A DNA stretch of 64,000 bases from Clostridia bacterium (GTDB lineage: Bacteria > Bacillota > Clostridia > Oscillospirales > CAG-272): assembly GCA_017456905.1 (NCBI GenBank), contig JAFTIL010000026.1:1-64000 (forward strand), in the 5' to 3' direction. The position numbers were made by a program, and so were the translations under genes. Positions 39,942 to 48,723 of this stretch are shown one piece after another (position 1 is the stretch's first letter; each line of letters begins with the position of its first letter). The notes under the pieces were generated by a model that saw only the letters and a program-made list of their open reading frames with translations, had not been told where the DNA came from and did no database searches.

Positions 39942-41165
39942 ATGGCTGAAAAGAAAAATTCTCATTATCTATCGGGCAAGGAGATCCGCGCCATTGCCAA
40001 GGCCAATCGCAAGGTCATGAATGCCCTGGAGAAAAAGAAATACCGCAAGGCAGACGAATCTGAATTCGTTACCGAAATGAAAGATCCTGCCAACATTCTG
40101 GAGATCGAGGATCTGCATACCTATTTCTTTACCGATCAAGGTGTTGTCAAGGCCGTCAACGGCGTTTCCTTTGACGTACCCCGCAATTCTGTGGTGGGTG
40201 TCGTAGGTGAGTCGGGCTGCGGTAAGTCTGTGACCAGTATGTCGGTCATGAGACTGCTTCAGGGTCCTCAGGGTCAGATCTATTCGGGCCATATCCGCTT
40301 CAATTCTCACGATTTCAAGCGTGACGCCCACGGCAACACCCTCCCCACGGGGGAAAAGGATGCCAGCGGCAACCCCATCTACGAGATGGAGGACAAGGTC
40401 TTTGATATCGCAGAAATGCCCATGAACGAGATCCACCGCATTCGCGGCCGTCAGATCTCCATGATCTTCCAGGAGCCCATGACCTCCCTTAACCCCGTGT
40501 TTACCATCGGTAACCAGTTGGACGAGGTCACCTTCATCCATACCCCCGGTGCCACTAAGGAAACGGCCAAAAACCGTTCCATGGAAATGCTCAAGCTGGT
40601 GGGTATCGCCGCTCCCGAGCGTGTGTATGATTCCTTCCCTCACGAGCTGTCGGGCGGCATGCGTCAGCGTGTCATGATCTCCATGGCCCTGGCCTGCAAC
40701 CCTCGCCTTATCATTGCGGACGAGCCTACCACCGCCCTTGACGTGACCATTCAGGCCCAGATCTTGGATCTGCTCCGTGACCTCAAGGACAAAATCAACG
40801 GCTCTATCATGCTCATCACCCACGATTTGGGTGTGATTGCCGAGATGGCCGATTACGTGGTGGTCATGTACGCGGGCCGCGTCATTGAGAAGGGAACTGT
40901 GCAGGAGATCTTCCACGATCCCCGCCACCCCTACACCATCGGTCTGCAAAAGTCCAAGCCTACCATGGACTCGGACTCCGATACGTTGTTCAATATCCCA
41001 GGCAACGTACCCAACCCCGTCAATATGCCCAACCATTGTTATTTCAAAGAGCGCTGTGACAGATGCGTGAAGAAATGTTCGGGGGATTATCCCGGCATGA
41101 TTCAGGTCAGCCCCACCCATTTCGTGTCCTGTCATCTGTACGGAGAGGAGGAGACTCATGGCTGA
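39942..41165 (+). CDS. oppD: peptide ABC transporter ATPase, OppD/DppD type
   Basis: A 407-residue ATPase that powers the OppBC channel. Walker A GESGCGKSV, Q-loop MIFQEPMTSLNP, signature LSGGMRQRV, Walker B LIIADEPT and the H-loop LITHDLG are intact. The C-terminal oligopeptide-transporter segment has four Cys (CYFKERCDRCVKKC). Two oddities: a roughly 45-residue, Lys-rich N-terminal extension before the core (LSGKEIRAIAKANRKVMNAL), and a roughly 35-residue insertion before the Q-loop (HDFKRDAHGNTLPTGEKD...). Its end overlaps the OppF start by 8 bases, indicating coupled translation. Confidence 0.94.
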   Translation: MAEKKNSHYLSGKEIRAIAKANRKVMNALEKKKYRKADESEFVTEMKDPANILEIEDLHTYFFTDQGVVKAVNGVSFDVPRNSVVGVVGESGCGKSVTSMSVMRLLQGPQGQIYSGHIRFNSHDFKRDAHGNTLPTGEKDASGNPIYEMEDKVFDIAEMPMNEIHRIRGRQISMIFQEPMTSLNPVFTIGNQLDEVTFIHTPGATKETAKNRSMEMLKLVGIAAPERVYDSFPHELSGGMRQRVMISMALACNPRLIIADEPTTALDVTIQAQILDLLRDLKDKINGSIMLITHDLGVIAEMADYVVVMYAGRVIEKGTVQEIFHDPRHPYTIGLQKSKPTMDSDSDTLFNIPGNVPNPVNMPNHCYFKERCDRCVKKCSGDYPGMIQVSPTHFVSCHLYGEEETHG

Positions 41166-42174
41166 TGAAAAGAAAGTAAATGAGGCCGTGTCCTCCGAGG
41201 CCGCGCCTCTTCTGGAGGTCAAGCATCTCCGCAAAGCCTTTCCCATCAAGAAGTCTCTCATGGGCAAGGTGCAGCAGGAGCTCATCGCCGTGGACGACGT
41301 TTCCTTCGTCCTCCACCCCGGTGAGACCCTTGGTATTGTGGGTGAGTCGGGCTGCGGCAAGACCACCATGGGCCGTACCATCTTAAAGCTCCACCCCTCC
41401 AGCGGCGGCCAGATCATTTTTGACGGCAAGGACATCACGGATTATAAAAACTCTCAAATGCGCTCTCTGCGCACAGAGATGCAGATCATTTTCCAGGATC
41501 CCTATTCCTCTTTGCCTCCCAGAGCCACTGTGGGCGACATCCTTTCCGAGCCCGTGAAGGTACACAAGATCGTGCCTCCCGACCAGGTGAAGAATTACGT
41601 CCTCAAGCTCATGGAGCAGTGCGGTCTCCGCGATTACTACTACGAGCGCTATCCTCACGAATTTTCGGGCGGTCAGCGTCAGCGTATCTGTATCGCCAGA
41701 GCCCTGGCGGTCAACCCCAAGCTCGTGGTGTGCGACGAGCCCGTGTCTGCCTTGGACGTGTCTATCCAGGCACAGATCATCAACCTGCTCAAAAAGCTCC
41801 AGCGGGAGAGAGGGCTGACTTATCTGTTCATCTCCCACGACCTGTCGGTGGTCAAATTTATTTCCGACAAGATCGGCGTTATGTACCTGGGCTCCATGGT
41901 GGAATTCGGAAACAAGAAGGACATCTTCTCCAACCCTCTCCATCCCTATACCAAGGCGCTGTTCTCTGCCATTCCTAACCCCGATCCTGACAAGAAGATG
42001 GAGCGTATCGTGCTGAAGGGAGATATCCCCTCGCCTGCCAACCCACCCAAGGGTTGCCGCTTCCATACCCGTTGCCCCCACGCCACTGAAAAATGCAAGA
42101 CCGACGTGCCCGTGTACCGTGAGTACGAGCCGGGCCACTTCGCCGCTTGCCATTTGCTGTCCGATGAGGACTAA
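41158..42174 (+). CDS. oppF: peptide ABC transporter ATPase, OppF/DppF type
   Basis: A 338-residue partner ATPase of OppD. Walker A GESGCGKTT, Q-loop IIFQDPYSSLPPRATVG, signature FSGGQRQRI, Walker B LVVCDEPVSALD and H-loop FISHDLSVV are all canonical. The C-terminal CRFHTRCPHATEKC segment carries the Cys cluster that binds an iron-sulfur cluster in some Opp/Dpp ATPases. GGAGAGGAGG lies inside the oppD end. Length and motifs are normal. Confidence 0.95.
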   Translation: MADEKKVNEAVSSEAAPLLEVKHLRKAFPIKKSLMGKVQQELIAVDDVSFVLHPGETLGIVGESGCGKTTMGRTILKLHPSSGGQIIFDGKDITDYKNSQMRSLRTEMQIIFQDPYSSLPPRATVGDILSEPVKVHKIVPPDQVKNYVLKLMEQCGLRDYYYERYPHEFSGGQRQRICIARALAVNPKLVVCDEPVSALDVSIQAQIINLLKKLQRERGLTYLFISHDLSVVKFISDKIGVMYLGSMVEFGNKKDIFSNPLHPYTKALFSAIPNPDPDKKMERIVLKGDIPSPANPPKGCRFHTRCPHATEKCKTDVPVYREYEPGHFAACHLLSDED

Positions 42175-42180
42175 TGGTTT

Positions 42181-42486
42181 ATGAGTAAAAATAACAAGAA
42201 AAAACAAAAAAAGAAACGCGAAAAGATCACCTGGATCGACGACGGCTCTACCGTAGCCGATATGTCGGGTGTAGGCAGAGGCTTGGGCGGCAACCGCCAA
42301 GGCAAGCCCAAGCCGACCACAAAAAAAGGCAAGCCTATGAACCGTTTTCAAGAATGTGCCGCCACCTATTTCGGTGCTATGAAAATGATGTTCATTCCCA
42401 TGCTGGTGGTGCTGGGTATCATCTGCCTTGTGTTTCTCGTTCTCTGGATCCTTATGGGAGGGCTTAGTCCCGCCATGATGGTGTAG
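42181..42486 (+). CDS. small basic single-pass membrane protein at the end of the opp operon
   Basis: A 101-residue protein of unknown function, 6 bp after oppF. The first about 60 residues are highly basic (NNKKKQKKKREK near the start, KPKPTTKKGK later), followed by one hydrophobic segment (MFIPMLVVLGIICLVFLVL). A Lys-rich cytosolic arm with a C-terminal membrane helix is predicted by the positive-inside rule. No clear ribosome binding site is visible, so it is probably translated by coupling with oppF. It could be an accessory subunit of the importer or a ribosome/RNA-contacting protein (inference). A hairpin half-repeat begins 9 bases after the stop. Confidence 0.65.
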   Translation: MSKNNKKKQKKKREKITWIDDGSTVADMSGVGRGLGGNRQGKPKPTTKKGKPMNRFQECAATYFGAMKMMFIPMLVVLGIICLVFLVLWILMGGLSPAMMV

Positions 42487-42494
42487 GGAATACA

Positions 42495-42546
42495 CAAGGG
42501 GGAACCTTCTTGAGAGGAGGTTCCCCCTTGAAACCCTTCCAAGAAC
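42495..42546. repeat. intergenic hairpin repeat, half following the opp operon
   Basis: CAAGGGGGAACC (42495-42506) pairs with GGTTCCCCCTTG (42519-42530), followed by the tail AAACCCTTCCAAGAAC. It is the hairpin-then-tail form that follows stop codons. It lacks a T run and is not a standard terminator. A perfect 15-base palindrome, GCAAAATAATTTTGC, lies just after it (42548-42562). Confidence 0.65.
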
Positions 42547-42590
42547 AGCAAAATAATTTTGCAAAGTCAAACATTGAAAGGATAATTACG

Positions 42591-44807
42591 ATGAAAAGAT
42601 CCATCAAATGCTTATCCCTGGTTATGGCGCTGGTGCTCATGCTGGCTGCTTTCACCATGACTTTCTCGGTCTCCGCTGTAGAGCCCATCACGGGCGCGGA
42701 TACCGTTTATTCCGAAAACATCAAGTTGAACGGCGAGGACACCGGTGTTACCCTGACCCAGATGATCCTCACTTCCGGCTCTAAGTACAGCCTTTCCCGT
42801 GAGGGCCTTGTCAACGTCATTGACCTCAATGATGCGGCGGGTGTGACCCTCAAGGTGCTCAATGGCGGTTCCTACAACTGGAGCAAGGCGACCATGGGTA
42901 CCTCTGCCCTGAAATACAACGAGACCCATACCGATTCCACTGTCATTGCTGCTGTCAACGGTGACCCCTGGATCGTGTACCACACCGACTATGACGGCGA
43001 TGGCGAAGCATCCACCGGCGGATCCGTCAAGCACGTGTCCGTGTCCCGCGGCCTGCAGATCATTGACGGTGAGATCTGGGCCACTGCGCAGATCAATGAC
43101 GAAAACAATCTGGCCAAAAAGGACAATGTGGAGCGCGGCACCCCCGCATCTCAAGGCCCTGTATTCGCCATCTTGTCCGACGGCTCTTATATGATTGGCA
43201 AGCCCAATATTTCCATCAAGCTGACCAATGATACTCAGTCAACCACTTCTGTGGTGCAGGGTATCAACCGTCTTCCCGCGCCTAACTCCATCATCATCTA
43301 CAATCAGCGCGGTGGTGCCGAGTCCATGGCTTATGAGGATGCCTACGAGCTGTATATCGAGTCCTCCGACACGGCTTTCACCCTGACAGGCAAGGTCACG
43401 GGTACGGTCAAGCGTATCTGTGAAAGTGGCGATCCCGCAGAGCGCCCTGCCATTACCGAGAACACCATCGTGGTATCTGCCCGCGGTAACAGCATTAAAA
43501 ACCTCGAGGGCAAGTATGCCGTGGGTGATAAGGTATCCTTCACCTGCACCGTGGGAAGCGACGCCATGAGCTCTTCTCAGAAGGCCAAGTGGCCCACCGT
43601 TATCGATGCCATTGGCGGTTTCTTTACCCTCATCGAGAACGGCCGCTATACAGGTCAGCAGGGTAATAAAACCAAGTCTCCTTGTTCCATCGTGGGTCTC
43701 CGAGAGGATGGTTCTCCCCTCTTGATCTCTACCACGCCCAGCGACGACGGTACCCGCTCGTCCTGCACCATGGAGGATCTTTCCCGTATGTGTGAGGAGC
43801 TGGGACTTAAGACCGCTATCCTCTTTGACGGTGGCGGCTCTACCACCATGGTGACTCTGTCGGGCGATAATCTGGTACGCCGCTCTGCCGCCGTGGACGG
43901 CGCTAACAGCGTCCGTGCCGTTATCAACGGGTTGGCCGTTGTCTGTGAAGGCGTTGATGCCGCTCCCGGCAATCTGGAATCCTATAACACTGCCTTCTTG
44001 CCCGATCCCGAGGGCGGATACGTTCCCGAGGAGCCCGATCCCGAGGACAGCGCCCTGAAGACCACTCCCTCCTATTCTTACCGCTATATTGCCAATACCA
44101 GGGAGATCAACCACGTCAAGTATATCGAGTTGCTGGGCATGCGCGATCCCAACTACAGCTCCTCCTGGACAGCGGATCAAAAGGCCGCATCCATTAAGCC
44201 TGCGGTCATTACCGGCGAGGTTTTCCCTGAGGACAATAAGGTGAAGATCTCTGGTTGGGTATTCGTCAACGGCGGCCAGGGCGATCTCTATTGGTCTGTG
44301 GACGGCGAGACTTGGTATCCCTGCACCGATACCGTCCGCTCCAACGCCGACGACAAACTCGCGCAGGATGCGGCGGGTGCTGGCAATTTGACCTCATCTC
44401 ACGCGGCCAACGCAGTTTTTACCGATGCTACTGCTGATCTTTCAGCTTACGCAGGTCAGACGGTTAAGCTTCGCTTTGGCGTGGTGGCGGCAGGCAATAC
44501 GGAAAAGCTTTTGCATTTCCTGACCCTTGAAAACGTGGCGGTTCCCGAGTCCGAGACCGAAGCGCCTACGGAGGCTCCCACAGAGACACCCACCGAGCCC
44601 GAAACCGAAGCTCCCACCGAGGAGCCCATCGGCGTGTCTACCGAGATGCCTACCGAGGCGCCTACGGCGGCACCCACCGAGCCCGAGGTCACTGAAGCCC
44701 CCAAGACTCAGGAGAAGAAGGGCTGCGGCGCATCCTTGGCTGTGAGCCTTGTGACGCTGGTCACCATGGCAGGCGGCGCGCTGATCCTGAAAAAGAAAGA
44801 AAAGTGA
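42591..44807 (+). CDS. secreted phosphodiester glycosidase (NAGPA domain) with C-terminal anchor
   Basis: A 738-residue exported protein. A signal peptide (LVMALVLMLAAFTMTFSVSA) precedes an NAGPA/DUF2233 phosphodiester glycosidase domain (about 70-450) with AAVNGDPW, the diagnostic AILFDGGGSTTMV and the terminal RAVINGLAVV. Known members remove GlcNAc from phosphodiester-linked glycans or trim exopolysaccharide such as poly-GlcNAc. A beta-sandwich region follows (KVKISGWVFVNGGQGDLYWS), then a Thr/Glu/Pro linker and a tail KKGCGASLAVS-hydrophobic-LKKKEK, almost the same as that of the CBM9-like protein at 18838. GAAAGGA sits 8-9 bases before ATG 42591. The role is likely glycan remodelling on the cell surface. 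Confidence 0.86.
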   Translation: MKRSIKCLSLVMALVLMLAAFTMTFSVSAVEPITGADTVYSENIKLNGEDTGVTLTQMILTSGSKYSLSREGLVNVIDLNDAAGVTLKVLNGGSYNWSKATMGTSALKYNETHTDSTVIAAVNGDPWIVYHTDYDGDGEASTGGSVKHVSVSRGLQIIDGEIWATAQINDENNLAKKDNVERGTPASQGPVFAILSDGSYMIGKPNISIKLTNDTQSTTSVVQGINRLPAPNSIIIYNQRGGAESMAYEDAYELYIESSDTAFTLTGKVTGTVKRICESGDPAERPAITENTIVVSARGNSIKNLEGKYAVGDKVSFTCTVGSDAMSSSQKAKWPTVIDAIGGFFTLIENGRYTGQQGNKTKSPCSIVGLREDGSPLLISTTPSDDGTRSSCTMEDLSRMCEELGLKTAILFDGGGSTTMVTLSGDNLVRRSAAVDGANSVRAVINGLAVVCEGVDAAPGNLESYNTAFLPDPEGGYVPEEPDPEDSALKTTPSYSYRYIANTREINHVKYIELLGMRDPNYSSSWTADQKAASIKPAVITGEVFPEDNKVKISGWVFVNGGQGDLYWSVDGETWYPCTDTVRSNADDKLAQDAAGAGNLTSSHAANAVFTDATADLSAYAGQTVKLRFGVVAAGNTEKLLHFLTLENVAVPESETEAPTEAPTETPTEPETEAPTEEPIGVSTEMPTEAPTAAPTEPEVTEAPKTQEKKGCGASLAVSLVTLVTMAGGALILKKKEK

Positions 44808-44821
44808 TTTTTTAAGAAATT

Positions 44822-44856
44822 ACCTCCGACGCTTCGAGCGTCGGAGGTGTTTTTTT
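44822..44856 (+). terminator. intrinsic terminator of the glycosidase gene
   Basis: A 12-bp perfect stem (44822-44833 with 44837-44848), loop TCG, followed by GTTTTTTT. Confidence 0.93.
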
Positions 44857-44896
44857 GCTTACAACCGTCCGTACGTATTTTTCAACTTCAAACCTA

Positions 44897-44925
44897 TTGC
44901 AATTTTTCCGAATATATGATAAAAT
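44897..44925 (+). promoter_or_regulatory. sigma-A promoter for the first ABC exporter pair
   Basis: TTGCAA (44897-44902), 17-bp spacer, TAAAAT (44920-44925); the start codon is 39 bp on. Confidence 0.7.
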
Positions 44926-44964
44926 AAAACGATTGATTTGATTTTTCGGAAAAGAGGTGAGCAT

Positions 44965-46782
44965 ATGCTGTTTGGCAAGCACATCAACAAGTATTATCTG
45001 AGATATCTACCGGCCATTTTGCTGGGACTTTTAGCGCTCTTGTTGGTGGATTATATGCAGCTTGTGATTCCAGAAATGTACCGTATGACGGTCAACGGAA
45101 TCAACGACGGCGTGGTTTTGCATGATGGCGTTGAAAAAGCCTTCACCATGGAGTTTTTGCTGGACGAGATCTGTCTGCCGCTCATGGTGGTGATTTTGGT
45201 GATCGTGTTCGGACGTTTCCTTTGGCGTATCTGCTTCCGCGGCGCGGCCATCAAAATGGAGACCAACCTGCGCGGAGAAATGTTCGACCATTGCAAGGAC
45301 CTGTCTCAGCAATACTATCAGGTCAACAAGGTGGGCAACCTCATGACCCTCTTTACCAATGATCTGGAAACTGTGCAGGACTGCTTTGGCTGGGGTGTGC
45401 TCATGTTCTTTGACGCCGTATGCCTCGGTATCATGGCTCTTGTGAAAATGTACCGTATGGATCCCATGCTGACGCTCCTGTCTCTTATCCCCATGGCTTT
45501 CCTGTTGATCATCGGTGCTATCCTAGACCACCGTCTCGAAAAAAAGTGGGATGCCCGCCAGGCGGCCTTTTCCTCCCTGTCGGATTTTTCCCAGGAGAGT
45601 TTTTCCGGTATTGCCGTCATCAAAGCCTTTGTCAAAGAAACGGTAGAGCTTATGTCTTTCAAAAAGCTCAACCGGGACAACGAGGACACTAACGTGGCTT
45701 ACACCAAGATCTCTACTCTGCTCAATATCTTCGTTACCCTGTTTGTGGAGTCTGTGATCTGTGTGGTGTTGGGTTACGGTGGATACCTCGTGTGGAATGG
45801 TACCTTTAACGCAGGTCAGCTTGTGGAGTTTATCGGCTATTTTACCTCCCTTGTATGGCCCATCATGGCTGTGTCTCAGCTCATTGAAATGCGCTCCCGC
45901 GGTAAAGCGTCACTGAAGCGTATCGGAGAGCTGCTGGAGGCCAAGCCCGACGTGGTGGATGGTCCCAATGTGACCGAGCCCGCACCTCTCAGAGGAGATA
46001 TTGAATTCAGAAATCTTACATTCCGCCACCCCGGCGCGGAATACGATGCTCTGACCGACGTGTCCTTCTCCATCAAGGCGGGGGAGCAGGTGGGTATCAT
46101 CGGTAAAACGGGCGCGGGCAAGACCACCCTTGTGGATCTTCTGCTCCGCACCTACAACGTCCCCGACGGCACTTTGTTTGTGGATGGATACGACGTTAAC
46201 CGTATTCCCATCCGCACCGTCCGTCAGTTTGCGGCTTACGTCCCTCAGGATAACTTCCTGTTCAGCGATACCATTTCTCATAATATCGCCTTTGCTTTGG
46301 GCGAGGCTGATGCCGAGACTGTGGAGAACGCCGCGAAGCTGGCAGATATCCACGACAACATCACCGAGTTCAAGGACGGCTACGAGACCATCCTCGGCGA
46401 GCGTGGCGTGACGGTCTCCGGCGGTCAGAAGCAACGAATTTCCATTGCCCGCGCTCTGCTCAAGGATGCGGGACTGCTCATCCTTGACGACTCGGTTTCT
46501 GCCGTGGATGTCAAGACAGAAAAGGTGATTCTTGAAAATCTTCGCCGCAAGCGTGCGGGGAAGACAACCATCCTCATTGCCCACCGTATTTCCACGGTAG
46601 AGGCCATGGACAAGATCGTCTTTATCGACGACGGCCGCGTGGTGGCCGTGGGCGATCACAGGACCCTCTGTGAGACCTGTGCGGATTACCGCCGTATGGT
46701 GGAGCTGCAAAAGCTGGACGACGAGACGGTGAGCCAAACGCCTGCCGAGACTGAGGGAGAGGAGGTGACTGTTCATGCATGA
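44965..46782 (+). CDS. heterodimeric ABC exporter subunit with degenerate ATP site
   Basis: A 605-residue type IV ABC exporter half-transporter: about six transmembrane helices (to about residue 300), then a nucleotide-binding domain with Walker A GKTGAGKTT, Q-loop YVPQDNFLF, signature VSGGQKQRIS and Walker B LLILDDS. The Asp after Walker B, instead of catalytic Glu, marks the non-hydrolysing half of heterodimeric exporters (BmrC, LmrC, TM287). The next gene supplies the catalytic half. AAGAGGTGAG precedes ATG 44965. The family exports drugs, lipids or peptides; the substrate is unknown. There is no adjacent regulator, in contrast to the pair at 57-61 kb. Confidence 0.92.
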   Translation: MLFGKHINKYYLRYLPAILLGLLALLLVDYMQLVIPEMYRMTVNGINDGVVLHDGVEKAFTMEFLLDEICLPLMVVILVIVFGRFLWRICFRGAAIKMETNLRGEMFDHCKDLSQQYYQVNKVGNLMTLFTNDLETVQDCFGWGVLMFFDAVCLGIMALVKMYRMDPMLTLLSLIPMAFLLIIGAILDHRLEKKWDARQAAFSSLSDFSQESFSGIAVIKAFVKETVELMSFKKLNRDNEDTNVAYTKISTLLNIFVTLFVESVICVVLGYGGYLVWNGTFNAGQLVEFIGYFTSLVWPIMAVSQLIEMRSRGKASLKRIGELLEAKPDVVDGPNVTEPAPLRGDIEFRNLTFRHPGAEYDALTDVSFSIKAGEQVGIIGKTGAGKTTLVDLLLRTYNVPDGTLFVDGYDVNRIPIRTVRQFAAYVPQDNFLFSDTISHNIAFALGEADAETVENAAKLADIHDNITEFKDGYETILGERGVTVSGGQKQRISIARALLKDAGLLILDDSVSAVDVKTEKVILENLRRKRAGKTTILIAHRISTVEAMDKIVFIDDGRVVAVGDHRTLCETCADYRRMVELQKLDDETVSQTPAETEGEEVTVHA

Positions 46783-48676
46783 GTTCTTTCCTTTGATCTT
46801 GGTGGGCGGTGTGCTGGGATTTGTGTCCCTCATCTTCATCATTGCCTACATGACCATCCGCAAGCAAAAGGAGGCCATCGGTTTTGACCGCAACATGAAG
46901 GACAGCGAGATCACCCGCCGCCTCCTGGTCTACGCCAAGCCCCACATCGGCAGCTTTGCGCTGGTGCTTCTCATCATGATGTTCTCGGTGGCCTACGATA
47001 TCGTGTCCCCCATTTTGATGGGACATATCATTGAGGTCATTAAGGCGGATTTTGAGATGTCCTATCTCTTGGCCATGGTGGCGGTTTACGGCGGCATTCT
47101 GGTTGTATCGCTGATCTGTACCTACTTCCAGGCCATCATTCTCCAACGCACGGGACAGAAGATCGTGTCCCGCATCCGCGAGGATCTTTTCGTACACATC
47201 GAAAAGCTGTCTCATAACCAGCTCAACGGCATTCCCGTTGGCAAGCTGGTCACCCGTGTGACCAACGATACGGGCGCCATCTCCATGATGTTTACCAATC
47301 TGATCGTCAACCTGATCAAGAATTGCTTCGTCATCATCGGTGTGCTGACTGCTATGCTGTGCCTCAACTATATGCTGACCTTCATGGTGCTCTGCTTTGT
47401 GCCCTTCATCGTGCTGTTCACCATGATCTTCCGTAAATTTTCTCGCAAAGCCTACCGCCGCGTCAAGGACGGCACCACCGATATCAACACCTTCCTGTCC
47501 GAAAACCTGTCGGGCATGAAGATCATCCAGATCTTCAACCGTGAGGCGGGAAAGAAGGACGAGTTCGACAAGAAAAATATCGAACTGGGCCGCGCCAAGC
47601 GAGGCGAAATGCTGGTGTTCAGTATCTTCCGTCCTCTGGTGTATATGCTGTACGTGTCCTCGGTGCTGTGCCTGCTCTATCTGGCGGCGCGGGGTGTCAT
47701 CAAGGATGTGGAGTTCTTGGGACAGACCATCACGGGCGGTCTCGTGGTGACCTTCTATTCCTACATCAACAAGTTCTTCAATCCCATCCAAAACCTGGCG
47801 GAGCAGTTCAACTGGCTCCAGTCTGCCTACGCCTCCGCCGAGAAGATCTTCACCATCTTCGACATGGTCCCCGAGGTGCAGGATGCTCCCGACGCTGTGG
47901 AGCTGGATGAGGTGAAGGGTGAGATCGAATTCCGTGACGTCTGGTTTGCTTATAAGGAGGGCGAATGGGTGCTGAAGGGCGTGTCCTTCCACGTGAACGC
48001 GGGTGACACCGTGGCCTTCGTGGGCGCGACGGGCTCGGGCAAGACGACCATCCTGTCCCTCTTGTGCCGCAACTGGGATATCCAAAAGGGTCAGATACTC
48101 GTGGACGGGCGGGATATCCGCACCATTAAGATCTCCTCCCTCCGCCGCCACTTTGGACAGATGCTCCAGGACGTGTTTCTCTTCGCGGGAACTATTCGCT
48201 CCAACATTCTGTTGGGTGCCGAGGGTATTGATGACGAGGCGGTCATGGATGCCTGCCGCTACGTCAACGCCAATCACTTCATCGACAAGCTCCCCGCCGG
48301 GCTTGACGAAGAGGTGCGCGACCGAGGAAACAACTTCTCGGCAGGTCAGCGTCAGCTCCTGTCCTTTGCCCGCACCATTGTTCATAAGCCCTCGGTGATG
48401 ATTTTGGACGAAGCTACGGCCAACATCGACACTGAGACCGAACTGCTCATCCAGGACTCCTTGGAAAAGATGATGAACATCGGCACCATGCTCATGGTGG
48501 CCCATCGCTTGTCCACCATCCAGCACGCCGACAAGATCATTTACCTGTCTCACGGTGAAATTCAGGAGGAAGGCACTCACGCCGAGCTTCTGGCCATGAA
48601 GGGACGCTACTACGCTCTCTACTCCATGCAGTTCGAAAAGGAACGGCTGGCGAAGGGCGAGCACCCCGTCGCATAA
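46775..48676 (+). CDS. heterodimeric ABC exporter subunit with catalytic ATP site
   Basis: A 633-residue partner. An extra N-terminal membrane helix (residues about 5-25) and a charged linker precede the usual six-helix region. The nucleotide-binding domain has Walker A GATGSGKTT, the MLQDVFLF Q-loop, signature FSAGQRQLLS and Walker B VMILDEATAN with the catalytic Glu. It overlaps the previous gene by 8 bases, behind a strong GGAGAGGAGG, so the two are made in step. Together they form a BmrCD/LmrCD-like exporter. A strong terminator follows. Confidence 0.92.
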   Translation: MHEFFPLILVGGVLGFVSLIFIIAYMTIRKQKEAIGFDRNMKDSEITRRLLVYAKPHIGSFALVLLIMMFSVAYDIVSPILMGHIIEVIKADFEMSYLLAMVAVYGGILVVSLICTYFQAIILQRTGQKIVSRIREDLFVHIEKLSHNQLNGIPVGKLVTRVTNDTGAISMMFTNLIVNLIKNCFVIIGVLTAMLCLNYMLTFMVLCFVPFIVLFTMIFRKFSRKAYRRVKDGTTDINTFLSENLSGMKIIQIFNREAGKKDEFDKKNIELGRAKRGEMLVFSIFRPLVYMLYVSSVLCLLYLAARGVIKDVEFLGQTITGGLVVTFYSYINKFFNPIQNLAEQFNWLQSAYASAEKIFTIFDMVPEVQDAPDAVELDEVKGEIEFRDVWFAYKEGEWVLKGVSFHVNAGDTVAFVGATGSGKTTILSLLCRNWDIQKGQILVDGRDIRTIKISSLRRHFGQMLQDVFLFAGTIRSNILLGAEGIDDEAVMDACRYVNANHFIDKLPAGLDEEVRDRGNNFSAGQRQLLSFARTIVHKPSVMILDEATANIDTETELLIQDSLEKMMNIGTMLMVAHRLSTIQHADKIIYLSHGEIQEEGTHAELLAMKGRYYALYSMQFEKERLAKGEHPVA

Positions 48677-48716
48677 AAAATCAGCGCACACCTGCCAAGG
48701 GCGGGTGTGCGCTTTT
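48674..48716. terminator. bidirectional intrinsic terminator
   Basis: GCGCACACCTGC (48684-48695) pairs with GCGGGTGTGCGC (48701-48712) with one wobble. TTTT follows on the plus side and T6 on the minus side, between two convergent operons. Confidence 0.88.
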
Positions 48717-48723
48717 ATGCTCG

